DNA of 64,000 bases from contig DATAWG010000082.1 of NCBI GenBank assembly GCA_036267355.1, positions 62,001 through 126,000 of the forward strand, read 5' to 3'. The stretch is from Pirellulales bacterium (GTDB lineage: Bacteria; Planctomycetota; Planctomycetia; Pirellulales; DATAWG01). Under the pieces are notes generated by a model, which made no database searches, had not been told where the DNA came from, and saw only the letters and a program-made list of their open reading frames with translations. Positions 7,960-15,710 of the stretch are shown piece by piece. Each line of letters starts with the position of its first letter. Within the stretch, counting starts at the first letter, position 1. The position numbers and the translations under genes are program-made.

Positions 7960-8412
7960 TTCTCACGCGGAGTCGCGGAGACGCGGACGGGGCAGCATGC
8001 GGGAAATTGACGACATTACCGAGAAATTCTTGATTCGACGATCAAGATTCATTCGGCGCTCGGGCCCGGGCTGTTGGAGACGGTGTATGAAGTTGTGCTG
8101 GCCAAGGATTTGGAACGGCGAGGATCGGGCGTAGAGCGACCGAGAAAAGTATCGTTCGAATTCGAGGGGATGGTGTTCGTCGATGCGTTTCGGATCGATA
8201 TTCTTGTGGAGGGGCTGGTTGCCGTCGAGTTGAAGTCCGTTGAACAAATTGCACCCGTGCATTGCAAGCAACTTCTGACCCATCTGCGCCTCATGAATCT
8301 CAGCGTCGGTTTGTTGATCAATTTCGGCGGTGCAACGCTGAAAGTAGGCGTGAAGCGTATTGTCAACAACCATTCCATTTCCCCCTCCGCGACTCCGCGT
8401 CTCCGCGTGAAT
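7960..8412. mobile_element. element with CGCGGAG inverted ends carrying a GxxExxY nuclease gene (family E)
   Basis: The left end TTCTCACGCGGAGTCGCGG followed by AGACGCGG (7960-7988) is mirrored by CCGCGACTCCGCGTCTCC followed by GCGTGA (8385-8410). Both ends are built from 9-base units CGCGGAGNN; the two middle units are in swapped order, so pairing is imperfect. The only gene inside is the GxxExxY open frame. A shorter relative with the same ends lies at 5338-5499. I infer a mobile or formerly mobile unit; no target-site duplication is obvious. Confidence 0.6.
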
Positions 8413-8448
8413 CAAAAAGAATCCTTTCGCCGAGAGGCGGAGGAATGA
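7997..8448 (+). pseudogene. GxxExxY (PDDEXK_3) nuclease-like gene, frameshifted
   Basis: GxxExxY proteins are small PD-(D/E)XK-fold proteins of unclear role. The frame opened by the ATG at 7997 gives MREIDDITEKF, the normal family start. The rest of the family, beginning DSTIKIHSALGPG and continuing into the name motif GLLETVY, lies one frame away. Restoring one A in the AAA at 8024-8026 joins the two halves into a normal N-terminus (ITEKILDSTIKIH). Downstream DILVE...VELK fits the nuclease core, and VGLLINFG is typical of the family. The reading frame runs on through the right inverted repeat to a stop at 8446-8448, giving a tail made of repeat sequence. It is a pseudogene unless the missing base is a sequencing error. 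Confidence 0.8.
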
Positions 8449-8467
8449 CGACAGAGCGAGCCGATTC

Positions 8468-9481
8468 ATGACCATTGCCGAAACGATGCGGCAGCGGGCC
8501 GAACTGTTCGCCCAGCGCTATCATGCCGTGCGCGAGCAGATTGGCCGCGTCATCGTCGGGCACGACGACATCGTGCATGGTGTGCTCACCTGCTTGTTCG
8601 TCGGAGGGCATTGCTTGCTCGAAGGCGTGCCGGGGCTCGGCAAGACGCTTTTGGTTCGCACGCTCTCCAAAACCCTCGATCTCGATTTCTCGCGCATTCA
8701 GTTCACGCCCGATCTGATGCCGGCCGACATCTTGGGAACCAACATGGTGATGGAGGATCCCGAGGGGCGGCGATTCTTCGAATTCCAACGTGGCCCGATC
8801 TTCACGCAAATTTGCCTCGCCGATGAAGTCAATCGCGCCACGCCGAAAACCCAATCGGCCATGCTCGAAACCATGCAGGAAGGCTCGGTCACGATCGCCG
8901 GGCATCAATACATTCTCGAGCGGCCTTTTTTCGTCATGGCCACGCAAAATCCGATCGAGCAAGAAGGCACGTATCCGCTGCCCGAGGCCCAATTGGATCG
9001 GTTCTTCTTCAAGCTGTTGGTCGGCTATTCTGGCCGAGATGAATTGGCGACGATCGTCGATCGCACCACGCGGGGCGAGCGGATCGAAGCGACGAAGGTG
9101 ATGGACGGGGCCGAAATTATCCAGTGGCAGCAGTTGATTCGCGAAGTGATTCTGGCCGAGCATGTTCGGGATTACATCGTGCGGCTGATTCTAGCGACGC
9201 ATCCGCAAGGCCCGTTCGCCCCGCAGATCACCAATAAATATCTGCGCTGGGGTTCGAGCCCGCGCGGGGCGCAAACCGTGGCCCTGGCGGCGAAGGTGCG
9301 CGCCCTGTTGGACGGGCGATACAACGTCAGCTTCGAAGATATTCGCCGGGTCTATTTGCCGGCGCTGCGGCACCGCGTGATCTTGAACTTCGAGGCGCAA
9401 GCCGAAAGCCTCGACACGGACCATGTTCTGCTCGAAATTCTCGAAACACTGCCGGAAAAGTCGGATTCGAGCGGAAGTTGA
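8468..9481 (+). CDS. MoxR-family AAA+ ATPase
   Basis: A 337-aa cytoplasmic AAA+ ATPase of the MoxR family, which acts as a chaperone, often with von Willebrand A-domain partners. Walker A is GVPGLGKT (about 54-61), Walker B is ICLADEVNRA (about 116-125), and ATQNPIEQEGTYPLPEAQ (about 158) is the family's sensor/insert region. The length is normal. The usual partners (DUF58 and VWA-domain membrane proteins) are not downstream: the next gene is a glycosyltransferase after a 241-base gap. So either the partners lie elsewhere or this copy is an orphan. The start ATG follows TTC directly and has only a weak ribosome binding site. Confidence 0.95.
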   Translation: MTIAETMRQRAELFAQRYHAVREQIGRVIVGHDDIVHGVLTCLFVGGHCLLEGVPGLGKTLLVRTLSKTLDLDFSRIQFTPDLMPADILGTNMVMEDPEGRRFFEFQRGPIFTQICLADEVNRATPKTQSAMLETMQEGSVTIAGHQYILERPFFVMATQNPIEQEGTYPLPEAQLDRFFFKLLVGYSGRDELATIVDRTTRGERIEATKVMDGAEIIQWQQLIREVILAEHVRDYIVRLILATHPQGPFAPQITNKYLRWGSSPRGAQTVALAAKVRALLDGRYNVSFEDIRRVYLPALRHRVILNFEAQAESLDTDHVLLEILETLPEKSDSSGS

Positions 9482-9632
9482 TCGAAGAACGCTAGGGCGG
9501 GGCGAATCCCGGGTGGGCCCAGCCGATGCGATCGAAGCGATTGGATCGATTTTGCTTGCCCGGCCTCCTTCCGGCACCTGTTCCGGCGTCGGCTGCGGCA
9601 CGCCGCTCGTCGCTCCGCTTTGCGAGCGTGGC

Positions 9633-9638
9633 TATAAT
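9633..9638 (+). promoter_or_regulatory. possible -10 box upstream of the glycosyltransferase
   Basis: TATAAT, a perfect -10 hexamer, lies 84 bases before the chosen start at 9723. No good -35 hexamer is found 16-18 bases upstream, so it is only a candidate promoter for the glycosyltransferase-asnB pair. Confidence 0.35.
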
Positions 9639-9722
9639 TAACCGCATCCACTTGCAGGGTCGCTGAGACGGCGAGGCGGGTGGAAATGCCCTCCCCGAAG
9701 CGAGAGCAGCTTGCCAGTCCGC

Positions 9723-10802
9723 ATGCCCGCGTTATCGAATCACGATCTGTCGCCCGATCTTCCGGCGTGCGATCTTTCCGTGGTGGTGCCGGTTTTCAAC
9801 GAGGAGGAAAGCCTCCGGCCGTTGGACGCCGAAATCCGCGCGGCCTTGCGCAGCACGGGGCGATCGGCGGAAATCATTTACATCGATGATTGTTCGCGCG
9901 ATTCGTCGCTCGCCGTGCTCGAAGAGCTGTGCCGGGCTGCCGATGAAACCCGCATTCGCACGCGGATCGTCCGTTTCCGCCGCAACTACGGCCAGACGGC
10001 CGCGATGGACGCCGGCTTCGAACTGGCCGAGGGAGCCGTTGTCTTCCCGCTCGATGCCGACGGACAAAATAATCCGGCCGACATTCCACGCTTGCTCGCG
10101 GAATACGAAAAGGGCTACGACGTCGTCAGCGGTTGGCGCAAGCATCGGCAAGACAAAGCCGTCTCGCGCAAGCTGCCCAGTTGGGTGGCGAATCGCATGA
10201 TCGGGCGGGTCTCCGGCGTACGGTTGCACGACTACGGTTGCACGCTCAAGGCCTATCGCGGTTCGCTGCTGAAGGAACTGCACTTGTACGGCGAAATGCA
10301 CCGCTTCATTCCGCTCTATCTCGCGATCCTCGGAGCGAAGGTCACGGAATTGCCGGTCGACCATCGCCCGCGGCTCAAAGGCGTCAGCAAGTATGGCAGC
10401 CGGCGGATTTTCAAGGTGTTTCTCGACCTGCTCTTGATTCGCTTCATGACGCGTTACTACAACCGCCCGATGCATTTCTTCGGGCAGGTCGCGATTGGGT
10501 TCATGGCGTTGCTGTCGGTGTCGGTTTGCTTGATGGTGATCTTTAAATTCGGCTGGCTGCGTTTGATCGGCATCGACTATCAATCGAGTTTCGTGCAAAC
10601 GCCGCTGCCGGAAATGGCCTCGACGTTTCTGATCGGTGCGATCATCTCCTTGTTTTTCGGAATTCTGGGAGAAGTGCTGGTGCGCGTGCATTACGAATCG
10701 CGCGGCACCAAGCCATACAAGGTCGAAGGCATTCTCGACTCGTTCGACGACCGCCGTATCCCGGCGACTCGGCAATCGCAGGGAAGCGTATGTGTGGAGT
10801 GA
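9723..10802 (+). CDS. family 2 glycosyltransferase with two C-terminal membrane helices (DPM1/ArnC-like)
   Basis: A 359-aa GT-A fold glycosyltransferase likely to transfer a sugar from a nucleotide donor to a polyprenyl phosphate at the inner membrane. Visible are VVVPVFNE (about residue 20), the acidic DDCSRDSS, the DADGQ metal-binding motif (about 110-114) and RNYGQTAAM. Two membrane helices follow (about 250-279 and 300-322), the layout of dolichol/undecaprenyl-phosphate mannosyl- or glucosyltransferases. I chose the ATG at 9723 over an upstream TTG because the first strand follows at the normal distance. Its last 13 bases overlap the asparagine synthetase gene, so the two are translated together. 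This suggests a shared cell-envelope or exopolysaccharide role. Confidence 0.92.
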   Translation: MPALSNHDLSPDLPACDLSVVVPVFNEEESLRPLDAEIRAALRSTGRSAEIIYIDDCSRDSSLAVLEELCRAADETRIRTRIVRFRRNYGQTAAMDAGFELAEGAVVFPLDADGQNNPADIPRLLAEYEKGYDVVSGWRKHRQDKAVSRKLPSWVANRMIGRVSGVRLHDYGCTLKAYRGSLLKELHLYGEMHRFIPLYLAILGAKVTELPVDHRPRLKGVSKYGSRRIFKVFLDLLLIRFMTRYYNRPMHFFGQVAIGFMALLSVSVCLMVIFKFGWLRLIGIDYQSSFVQTPLPEMASTFLIGAIISLFFGILGEVLVRVHYESRGTKPYKVEGILDSFDDRRIPATRQSQGSVCVE

Positions 10803-12712
10803 TGGGAATCGGTGGTCCGCGCGGGGCAGAGCTTGTTCGGCAGTTCTTGCCCACCCTCGCGCATCGCGGCCCGGACGCCGACGGCCAATGGGATTCGCCG
10901 GAGCTGACGCTCGGCCATCGCCGGCTGGCGATCATCGGCCTCGACGACGGCGGCCGGCAGCCGCGCGTAAGCCGCTCGGGTCGCTCGGTGATTACCTTCA
11001 ACGGCGAGATTTATAACTATCTCGAAATTGCCGATCGTTTGGAGGCGGCCGGCCATCCGGTCGATCGCCGTTACGACACGGCCGTGTTGATCGAAGCCCT
11101 CGAGCAATGGGGAACCGGCATATTGGCCGAATTCAACGGCATGTTTGCCTTCGCCTGGTATCGGCCGGCCGAGCGGCGGTTGATCTTGGCTCGCGATCGA
11201 TGGGGCAAAAAACCGCTGTTTTGGGGGCGCGTCAAGCTCGACGACGGAAGCCATGCCCTGGCGTTTTCCTCCGAGCTATCGCTGTTCACCTGTTTGCCCG
11301 GCGGACCGCCGCCGCCCGATCCGCTGGGCGTGGCCCGCTATCTCGTTTACGACGGAATGCCCGGCACGCGGACGGTTTATCGCGACGTGGAAAAGCTGCC
11401 GGCCGGATCGTGGGTCGAACTCGATCCGGCCGGCAATCGCTTAAGCGGCGGCGCGTATTGGCAATTCGAATCGCGGCCGGAACCGATCGAGCTGGCCGAC
11501 GCCGAATCACATTTCATCCGCTTGCTGGAAGAGAGCTTTGCGCTGCGGCTGCGGAGCGATGTGCCCGTCGGGCTCTTCTTGAGCGGCGGATTGGATAGCT
11601 CGCTACTGGCTGCCGTCTGGCGAACCATTCGCCCGCAAGACACCTTGCGCACCTTCACGATCGGCTTCGCCGAGCGTTCGTACGACGAACGCTGGAGCGC
11701 TCGATTGATGGCCGAGAAGATCGGCGCCGAGCACCATGTGCTGGTGATCGACAACGCCGAACTGGAGCGCGAGCTGAACCACGTTTGGGAAACGCTCTCC
11801 GAGCCGTTTGCCGATCCGAGCATTGTGCCGATGTCGCTGCTCTGCCGCTTTGCCCGCGAACACGTGACCGTGGCGATCGGCGGCGATGGGGCGGACGAAC
11901 TGCAAGCCGGCTACGATCCGTTTCGGGCCTGGCGGCCGGCCCGCGTCATGGAGCGGCTCTTGCCGCGGCGGCTGTGGTATGCGGCCGGGAAGACGCTCGA
12001 ATGGCTTTCGCCGAATAGTCCGTCGAATATGTCGTTGCGATTCAAGGCCCGGCATTTTTCGCAAGGATTGTTGCATCCGCCCGAGGAACGCATCCAGGGT
12101 TGGATGGCGAGCTTTCCGCTGTGGCTGGCGATGAATGCCCTCGATCCGGATTTGGCGCGGCAGGTCGACATTGAAGAGGTTTTGGAACCGACGCGGCAAG
12201 CATTCGCTTCGGCCAGACATATCGGCGAAGTGCATGCTCAAATTCAAACCTGGGTTCGCACCTACATGGAATGCTCGATCCTGACGAAGGTGGATCGATC
12301 GAGCATGGCCTATGCCCTCGAAGTGCGAGCGCCGTATCTCGACGCGCGGTTGGCAACGTTTCTCGCCGATTTGCCCGAGCCGTTGATCTTCCGCGGCGGC
12401 AGAGGGAAATACTTGATGCGCCGGATCGCGGCAAAAATGCTCCCGCCCGAGCTGCTGCGGAAAAAGAAAAAAGGCTTCGGCGTTCCCCAAGCGACTTGGC
12501 TCAAGACGATCCTTCGCGAGCGCATGGAAACGGCGCTCGAGCAAACGCGCCAAGGCGGTTGGTTCCGATTCGAGGTCGTCAATCGCATGTGGCAAGAACA
12601 CTTGTCCGGCAAAGCCGACTACCGCCGCGCGCTATGGAATTTTCTGTTCAGCTTCCCGTTCCAAACCAACGGCGTGCTGACCGCTCCCGCAGCTAGCGCG
12701 CGCTCGTCGTGA
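10790..12712 (+). CDS. asnB: glutamine-hydrolysing asparagine synthetase
   Basis: A 640-aa class B asparagine synthetase. The N-terminal nucleophile is Cys2 (MCGVMG), and the glutaminase domain shows LAHRGPDADG and FNGEIYNY. The ATP-pyrophosphatase domain starts with the PP-loop SGGLDSS (about residue 264). Ammonia from glutamine is channelled to a beta-aspartyl-AMP intermediate, or to another carboxyl group in relatives used in cell-surface glycan biosynthesis. The 13-base overlap with the glycosyltransferase hints at that second use; AsnB-like proteins commonly sit in polysaccharide clusters. The length is slightly above that of the E. coli enzyme. Substrate choice cannot be settled from sequence alone. 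Confidence 0.94.
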   Translation: MCGVMGIGGPRGAELVRQFLPTLAHRGPDADGQWDSPELTLGHRRLAIIGLDDGGRQPRVSRSGRSVITFNGEIYNYLEIADRLEAAGHPVDRRYDTAVLIEALEQWGTGILAEFNGMFAFAWYRPAERRLILARDRWGKKPLFWGRVKLDDGSHALAFSSELSLFTCLPGGPPPPDPLGVARYLVYDGMPGTRTVYRDVEKLPAGSWVELDPAGNRLSGGAYWQFESRPEPIELADAESHFIRLLEESFALRLRSDVPVGLFLSGGLDSSLLAAVWRTIRPQDTLRTFTIGFAERSYDERWSARLMAEKIGAEHHVLVIDNAELERELNHVWETLSEPFADPSIVPMSLLCRFAREHVTVAIGGDGADELQAGYDPFRAWRPARVMERLLPRRLWYAAGKTLEWLSPNSPSNMSLRFKARHFSQGLLHPPEERIQGWMASFPLWLAMNALDPDLARQVDIEEVLEPTRQAFASARHIGEVHAQIQTWVRTYMECSILTKVDRSSMAYALEVRAPYLDARLATFLADLPEPLIFRGGRGKYLMRRIAAKMLPPELLRKKKKGFGVPQATWLKTILRERMETALEQTRQGGWFRFEVVNRMWQEHLSGKADYRRALWNFLFSFPFQTNGVLTAPAASARSS

Positions 12713-12832
12713 GCGGCATGGCGCTAGCCCCCGGTGTTTCGCGTGTTTCGTTAGAATCCTGGAACGCAATCGTCCATTGCCGGTAGAATGGCCGGCTTAA
12801 GCATAGCGCCCGAGAGTCCTCCATTCCGATGA

Positions 12833-13102
12833 ATGCAGTCGACGCATATCCTGCTCGCGCGCGAGGCGCACTTTCCGGCCACGATCGCCGATCTTTACGA
12901 CCCCGACTCGATGCCCGACAACCTCCGCCAAGCCCACGAGCGCAACGATGAGACGCTCGAGCGGATCTACATCGGCCGGCGTGTCAAAAACGACACCGAG
13001 CGGCTGGAAAAACTCTTCGACCTCTATACCCAGATGACGGCGGGCAAGGAGTCACCGAAAAAGCCGCCAAGCGCAAAACCAAAAATCCCGATGGATGAAC
13101 CC
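12833..13102 (+). pseudogene. C-terminal remnant of a class I DNA methyltransferase (type IIG/MmeI-like), read into the RAYT gene
   Basis: The first 70 codons after the ATG at 12833 resemble the extreme C-terminus of large MmeI/type IIG DNA methyltransferases: ATIADLYDPDSMP, then a run of charged helix (LRQAHERNDETLERIY) and ERLEKLFDLYTQMTA. None of the catalytic N-terminus remains upstream. The frame has no stop of its own. It continues through a REP repeat (13104-13152) into the RAYT transposase at 13214, giving one 310-codon open frame of three unrelated pieces. It is most likely a degraded end of a restriction-modification gene. Confidence 0.6.
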
Positions 13103-13103
13103 A

Positions 13104-13152
13104 CAAGCCTGAAGCGCAAGCGAAGGTTTTCTTCGCTGGCGCTTCAGGCTTG
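13104..13152. repeat. REP palindrome D1 upstream of the RAYT gene
   Basis: CAAGCCTGAAGCGCAAGCG is followed after a few bases by the inverse CGCTGGCGCTTCAGGCTTG. It has the classic REP layout of two close, opposed arms. It joins the methyltransferase remnant to the transposase reading frame. Confidence 0.85.
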
Positions 13153-13200
13153 TTGGTGGCAAGCATCGGGCACACGCGCCGGACGCGCAAGCGAAGGAAT

Positions 13201-13206
13201 AGGAGG
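13201..13206 (+). promoter_or_regulatory. perfect Shine-Dalgarno of the RAYT gene
   Basis: AGGAGG, 7 bases before the ATG at 13214. It decides the RAYT start against the upstream in-frame extension through the REP and the methyltransferase tail. Confidence 0.85.
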
Positions 13207-13213
13207 ATCGCAA

Positions 13214-13765
13214 ATGACAAACGAAGTGGGCCACGCGCCAATGGATGATCCATTGGCGTACTTTCTGACGTGGACCACCTACGGCTCGTGGTTGCCGGGA
13301 GATGAGCGCGGGTGGGTCAAAAAGCCGGGCCAATTCCGTGCCCCCGACGTAAAGCTGCAAGAGGCGGCCCAGCAACGAATGACCGAAACGGCTCTGACCC
13401 TGGACACGGCGCAGCGCCGCATCGTGGAGGACACGATTACCGACCATTGTGGGATTCGCGGCTGGCATCTCCATGCCGTGAACGCTCGCACGCAGTATGT
13501 CCACGTGGTGGTATCCGCTCCGGGGCGGGATCCCGAAGATGTCATGGATCAGTTCAAGGCCTGGTGTACGCGGAGGCTCAAGAAACGCGAGCGGTCGCGT
13601 CAATCGACCGGCGAAAACCTTCGGCAGAACTGGTGGACTCAGCGCGGAAGTAAGCGGTGGTCGAACGATGCAGACGAATTGGAAGCGGCCTCGCGGTACG
13701 TGCGCGAAGAGCAAGGCGAACCGACACCACGACCACCCGAAGAGAGCGAAGATACACAAGGGTGA
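13214..13765 (+). CDS. REP-associated tyrosine transposase (RAYT, Y1/IS200-like), HUH motif altered
   Basis: RAYTs are single-domain HUH transposases that cleave and move REP palindromes through a single-stranded intermediate. The 183-aa protein has the family opening FLTWTTYGSWLPGD, the segment GWHLHAVNAR, and a C-terminal catalytic-type tyrosine helix (RYVREEQ). The HUH motif is not intact. Where relatives read NHVHVVV, this one reads QYVHVVV: TAT at 13496-13498 in place of the expected CAT, so the first metal-binding histidine is a tyrosine. REP copies flank it on both sides. It may still bind REPs, but cleavage is doubtful. Confidence 0.85.
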   Translation: MTNEVGHAPMDDPLAYFLTWTTYGSWLPGDERGWVKKPGQFRAPDVKLQEAAQQRMTETALTLDTAQRRIVEDTITDHCGIRGWHLHAVNARTQYVHVVVSAPGRDPEDVMDQFKAWCTRRLKKRERSRQSTGENLRQNWWTQRGSKRWSNDADELEAASRYVREEQGEPTPRPPEESEDTQG

Positions 13766-13784
13766 AGCGCGTGGGGGCGACAAG

Positions 13785-13856
13785 ATTCCTTCGCTGGCGC
13801 TTCAGGCTTGCGCTGGCAAGCATCGGGTACAGAAGCCTGAAGCGCGAGCGAAGGAA
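13785..13856. repeat. REP pair D2/D3 downstream of the RAYT gene
   Basis: CCTTCGCTGGCGCTTCAGG (13788-13806) faces the inverse AAGCCTGAAGCGCGAGCGAAGG (from 13833), with about 26 bases between. This is an inverted REP doublet. Confidence 0.85.
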
Positions 13857-13957
13857 ATCGCCCACGGGAACGTGCGCGAAGATCGACGCCGGCTGGGGGC
13901 AGTCGTCCGACGTCGGAAATCGCTCCCGGGCGCGCGCGAAGGGAAGCGAGGATCGAC

Positions 13958-13984
13958 ATTCCTTCGCTTGCGCTTCAGGCTTGT
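13958..13984. repeat. single REP unit D4
   Basis: CCTTCGCTTGCGCTTCAGGC (from 13961), then TTG. The same unit as the flanking copies, with no partner arm. It completes the set of REPs around the transposase in the 276-base gap before the next gene. Confidence 0.8.
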
Positions 13985-14041
13985 GTCGGACTTCGCGCTG
14001 CCGGTGGCACTATTCGGCCGCACTGCTAAAATGGAGCTTCT

Positions 14042-14188
14042 ATGAGCCAACACATCTCGATCCCCTCCTTCACCAATCTCATCGCCGAGCCGGATGCCAG
14101 CGAATTGGCCGTCACCGAGGCGGTAAACGGGATCGACCCGCCAGCGCCGCCGAACTTCGCCCCCCCAACTCGATGCACGCTCCGATGA
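14042..14188 (+). CDS. possible 48-aa ORF coupled to the oxidoreductase gene
   Basis: An open frame starting MSQHISIPSFTNLIAEPD and ending in TGA at 14186-14188, which overlaps the ATG at 14185 as ATGA. A GGAG lies 5 bases before its start. No family, membrane segment or motif is recognisable. The ATGA overlap and GGAG are the only positive signs; it may also be a fragment left from rearrangement around the RAYT element. Confidence 0.3.
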   Translation: MSQHISIPSFTNLIAEPDASELAVTEAVNGIDPPAPPNFAPPTRCTLR

Positions 14189-15506
14189 AATCCAATATTG
14201 GCCGCCGTGAATTCGTTCTTCAATCGTCGACCGCGGCGGCAAGCGGACTGGCATTGGCCGGCGCCGCGGCAACGGCAATCGGCGCCCCCGCGGCGTCAGC
14301 TTCGCCGGCGCGGGGCGCGACATCTCCCGGCCGGCGAATTCGCGTCGGCGTGATGGGACTCGGCCGCGGCAGTGCGTTGGCGGCCGCGCTCGCTTCGCTC
14401 GCCGATGCCGAAGTCGCTTATATGTGCGATGTCGATCGTCGGCGGCTGGCGAACGGTATGAAGCAACTCGGCGGCGCGAAATCGCAGCATCCGCAAGCCG
14501 TCGCCGACTTCCGCAAGATTCTCGACGATAAATCGGTCGATGCGTTGGTCGTCGCCGCGCCTGATCATTGGCACGCCCCTGCCGCGATTCTCGCTTGTTC
14601 GGCCGGCAAGCACGTTTATGTAGAAAAGCCCTGCTGCCACAATCCCCACGAAGGCGAACTGGCCATCGCGGCCGCACGCAAGCACGATCGAATCGTGCAG
14701 GTCGGAACGCAGCGGCGAAGCTGGCCGGCGCTCATCGAAGCGGTGGAAAAAATGCGCGCCGGCGAAATCGGCCGCGTGCTGTACGCCCGGGCCTGGTATG
14801 CCAATCATCGGCCATCGATCGGGCGCGGCAAGCCGGCTCCTGTGCCCGAATGGCTGGACTACAGCCTGTGGCAAGGCCCCGCTCCCGAGCGGCCGTTCAA
14901 AGACAACTATTTGCACTATTTCTGGCACAACTATTGGCATTGGGGCACCGGTGAAATGGGCAACAACGGCGTGCACGGGCTCGATCTATGCCGCTGGGGA
15001 TTAGGCGTCGATTATCCGACGCGCGTCGTCAGCGGCGGCGGAAAATATCGCTACGAAGACGATCAGCAAACGCCCGACACGCACACGGTCACCTTTGAAT
15101 TCGGCGATCGGGCGATTTTTTGGGAGGGCCTCAGTTGGTCGCCGCGCGGCATGGAAGGGGAATCTTTCGGGGCGTCGTTCCATGGCGAACGAGGCACGCT
15201 CGTGATGACCGGTTCCGGTTATGCCATCTATGCCTCACGAACAAGGAAATCGGCACAGCGAATGTCGCGTCGGGGGATGGCGTGCACTTGCAAGACTTTC
15301 TCACCAGCATCCGCCAGCATCGCCCGCCGCACGCCGATATTGTCGAGGGCCACAAGTCGACGTTGCTTTGCCATCTCGGCAATATCGCCCACCGCACCGG
15401 CCGCACGCTCCACTGCGATCCGCAAGACGGCCATATCCTTGGCGACGACGAAGCCATGCGGCTTTGGACGCGAGAATATCGGCCCGGCTGGGAACCGGTT
15501 GTTTGA
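14185..15506 (+). pseudogene. Tat-exported Gfo/Idh/MocA-family oxidoreductase, frameshifted near the C-terminus
   Basis: An NAD(P)-dependent oxidoreductase of the Gfo/Idh/MocA family. A twin-arginine signal (RREFVLQSS, about residues 6-14) predicts folded export, common in planctomycetes. The Rossmann fold starts at VGVMGLGRGSA, and the family motif is EKPCCHNP. Through GSGYAIY the frame is normal. Then the expected C-terminus (LTNKEIGTANVASGDGVHLQDFL and on to EYRPGWEPVV, stop 15504-15506) lies one frame away. One missing base near 15232 (TATG-CCTCACG) explains this; with it the join would read IYDLTNKEIG. The 45 or so residues that follow in the original frame are not family-like. It is either a recent pseudogene or an assembly error. 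An alternative ATG lies at 14173. Confidence 0.85.
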
Positions 15507-15710
15507 TTTGCAGCCGCTCCGTCGCCGCACGCGACGGACGCTTTCTCCGCGCCTTTGCTAGCGTCGGGCTTTCAATTTCCCGAATTCCCCTTGAGTGGGT
15601 CGGGCGTTTTCGCTACAAGTCCCGATCTCTTCTTGCGTTTTATCGCCCGTGCGCCCTTTCGGGCCCCACGGCGATCGGGTTGCAGCGCCTATTCGGGCAG
15701 GAGCCTAGCG

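Noticed and set aside
12713-12832. Possible promoter TAGAAT before the methyltransferase remnant
   Set aside because: No -35 partner, and the gene behind it is a fragment.
13657-14172. Extension of the oxidoreductase frame upstream of its start
   Set aside because: It is read through REP repeats, and the Tat signal starts at 14185.
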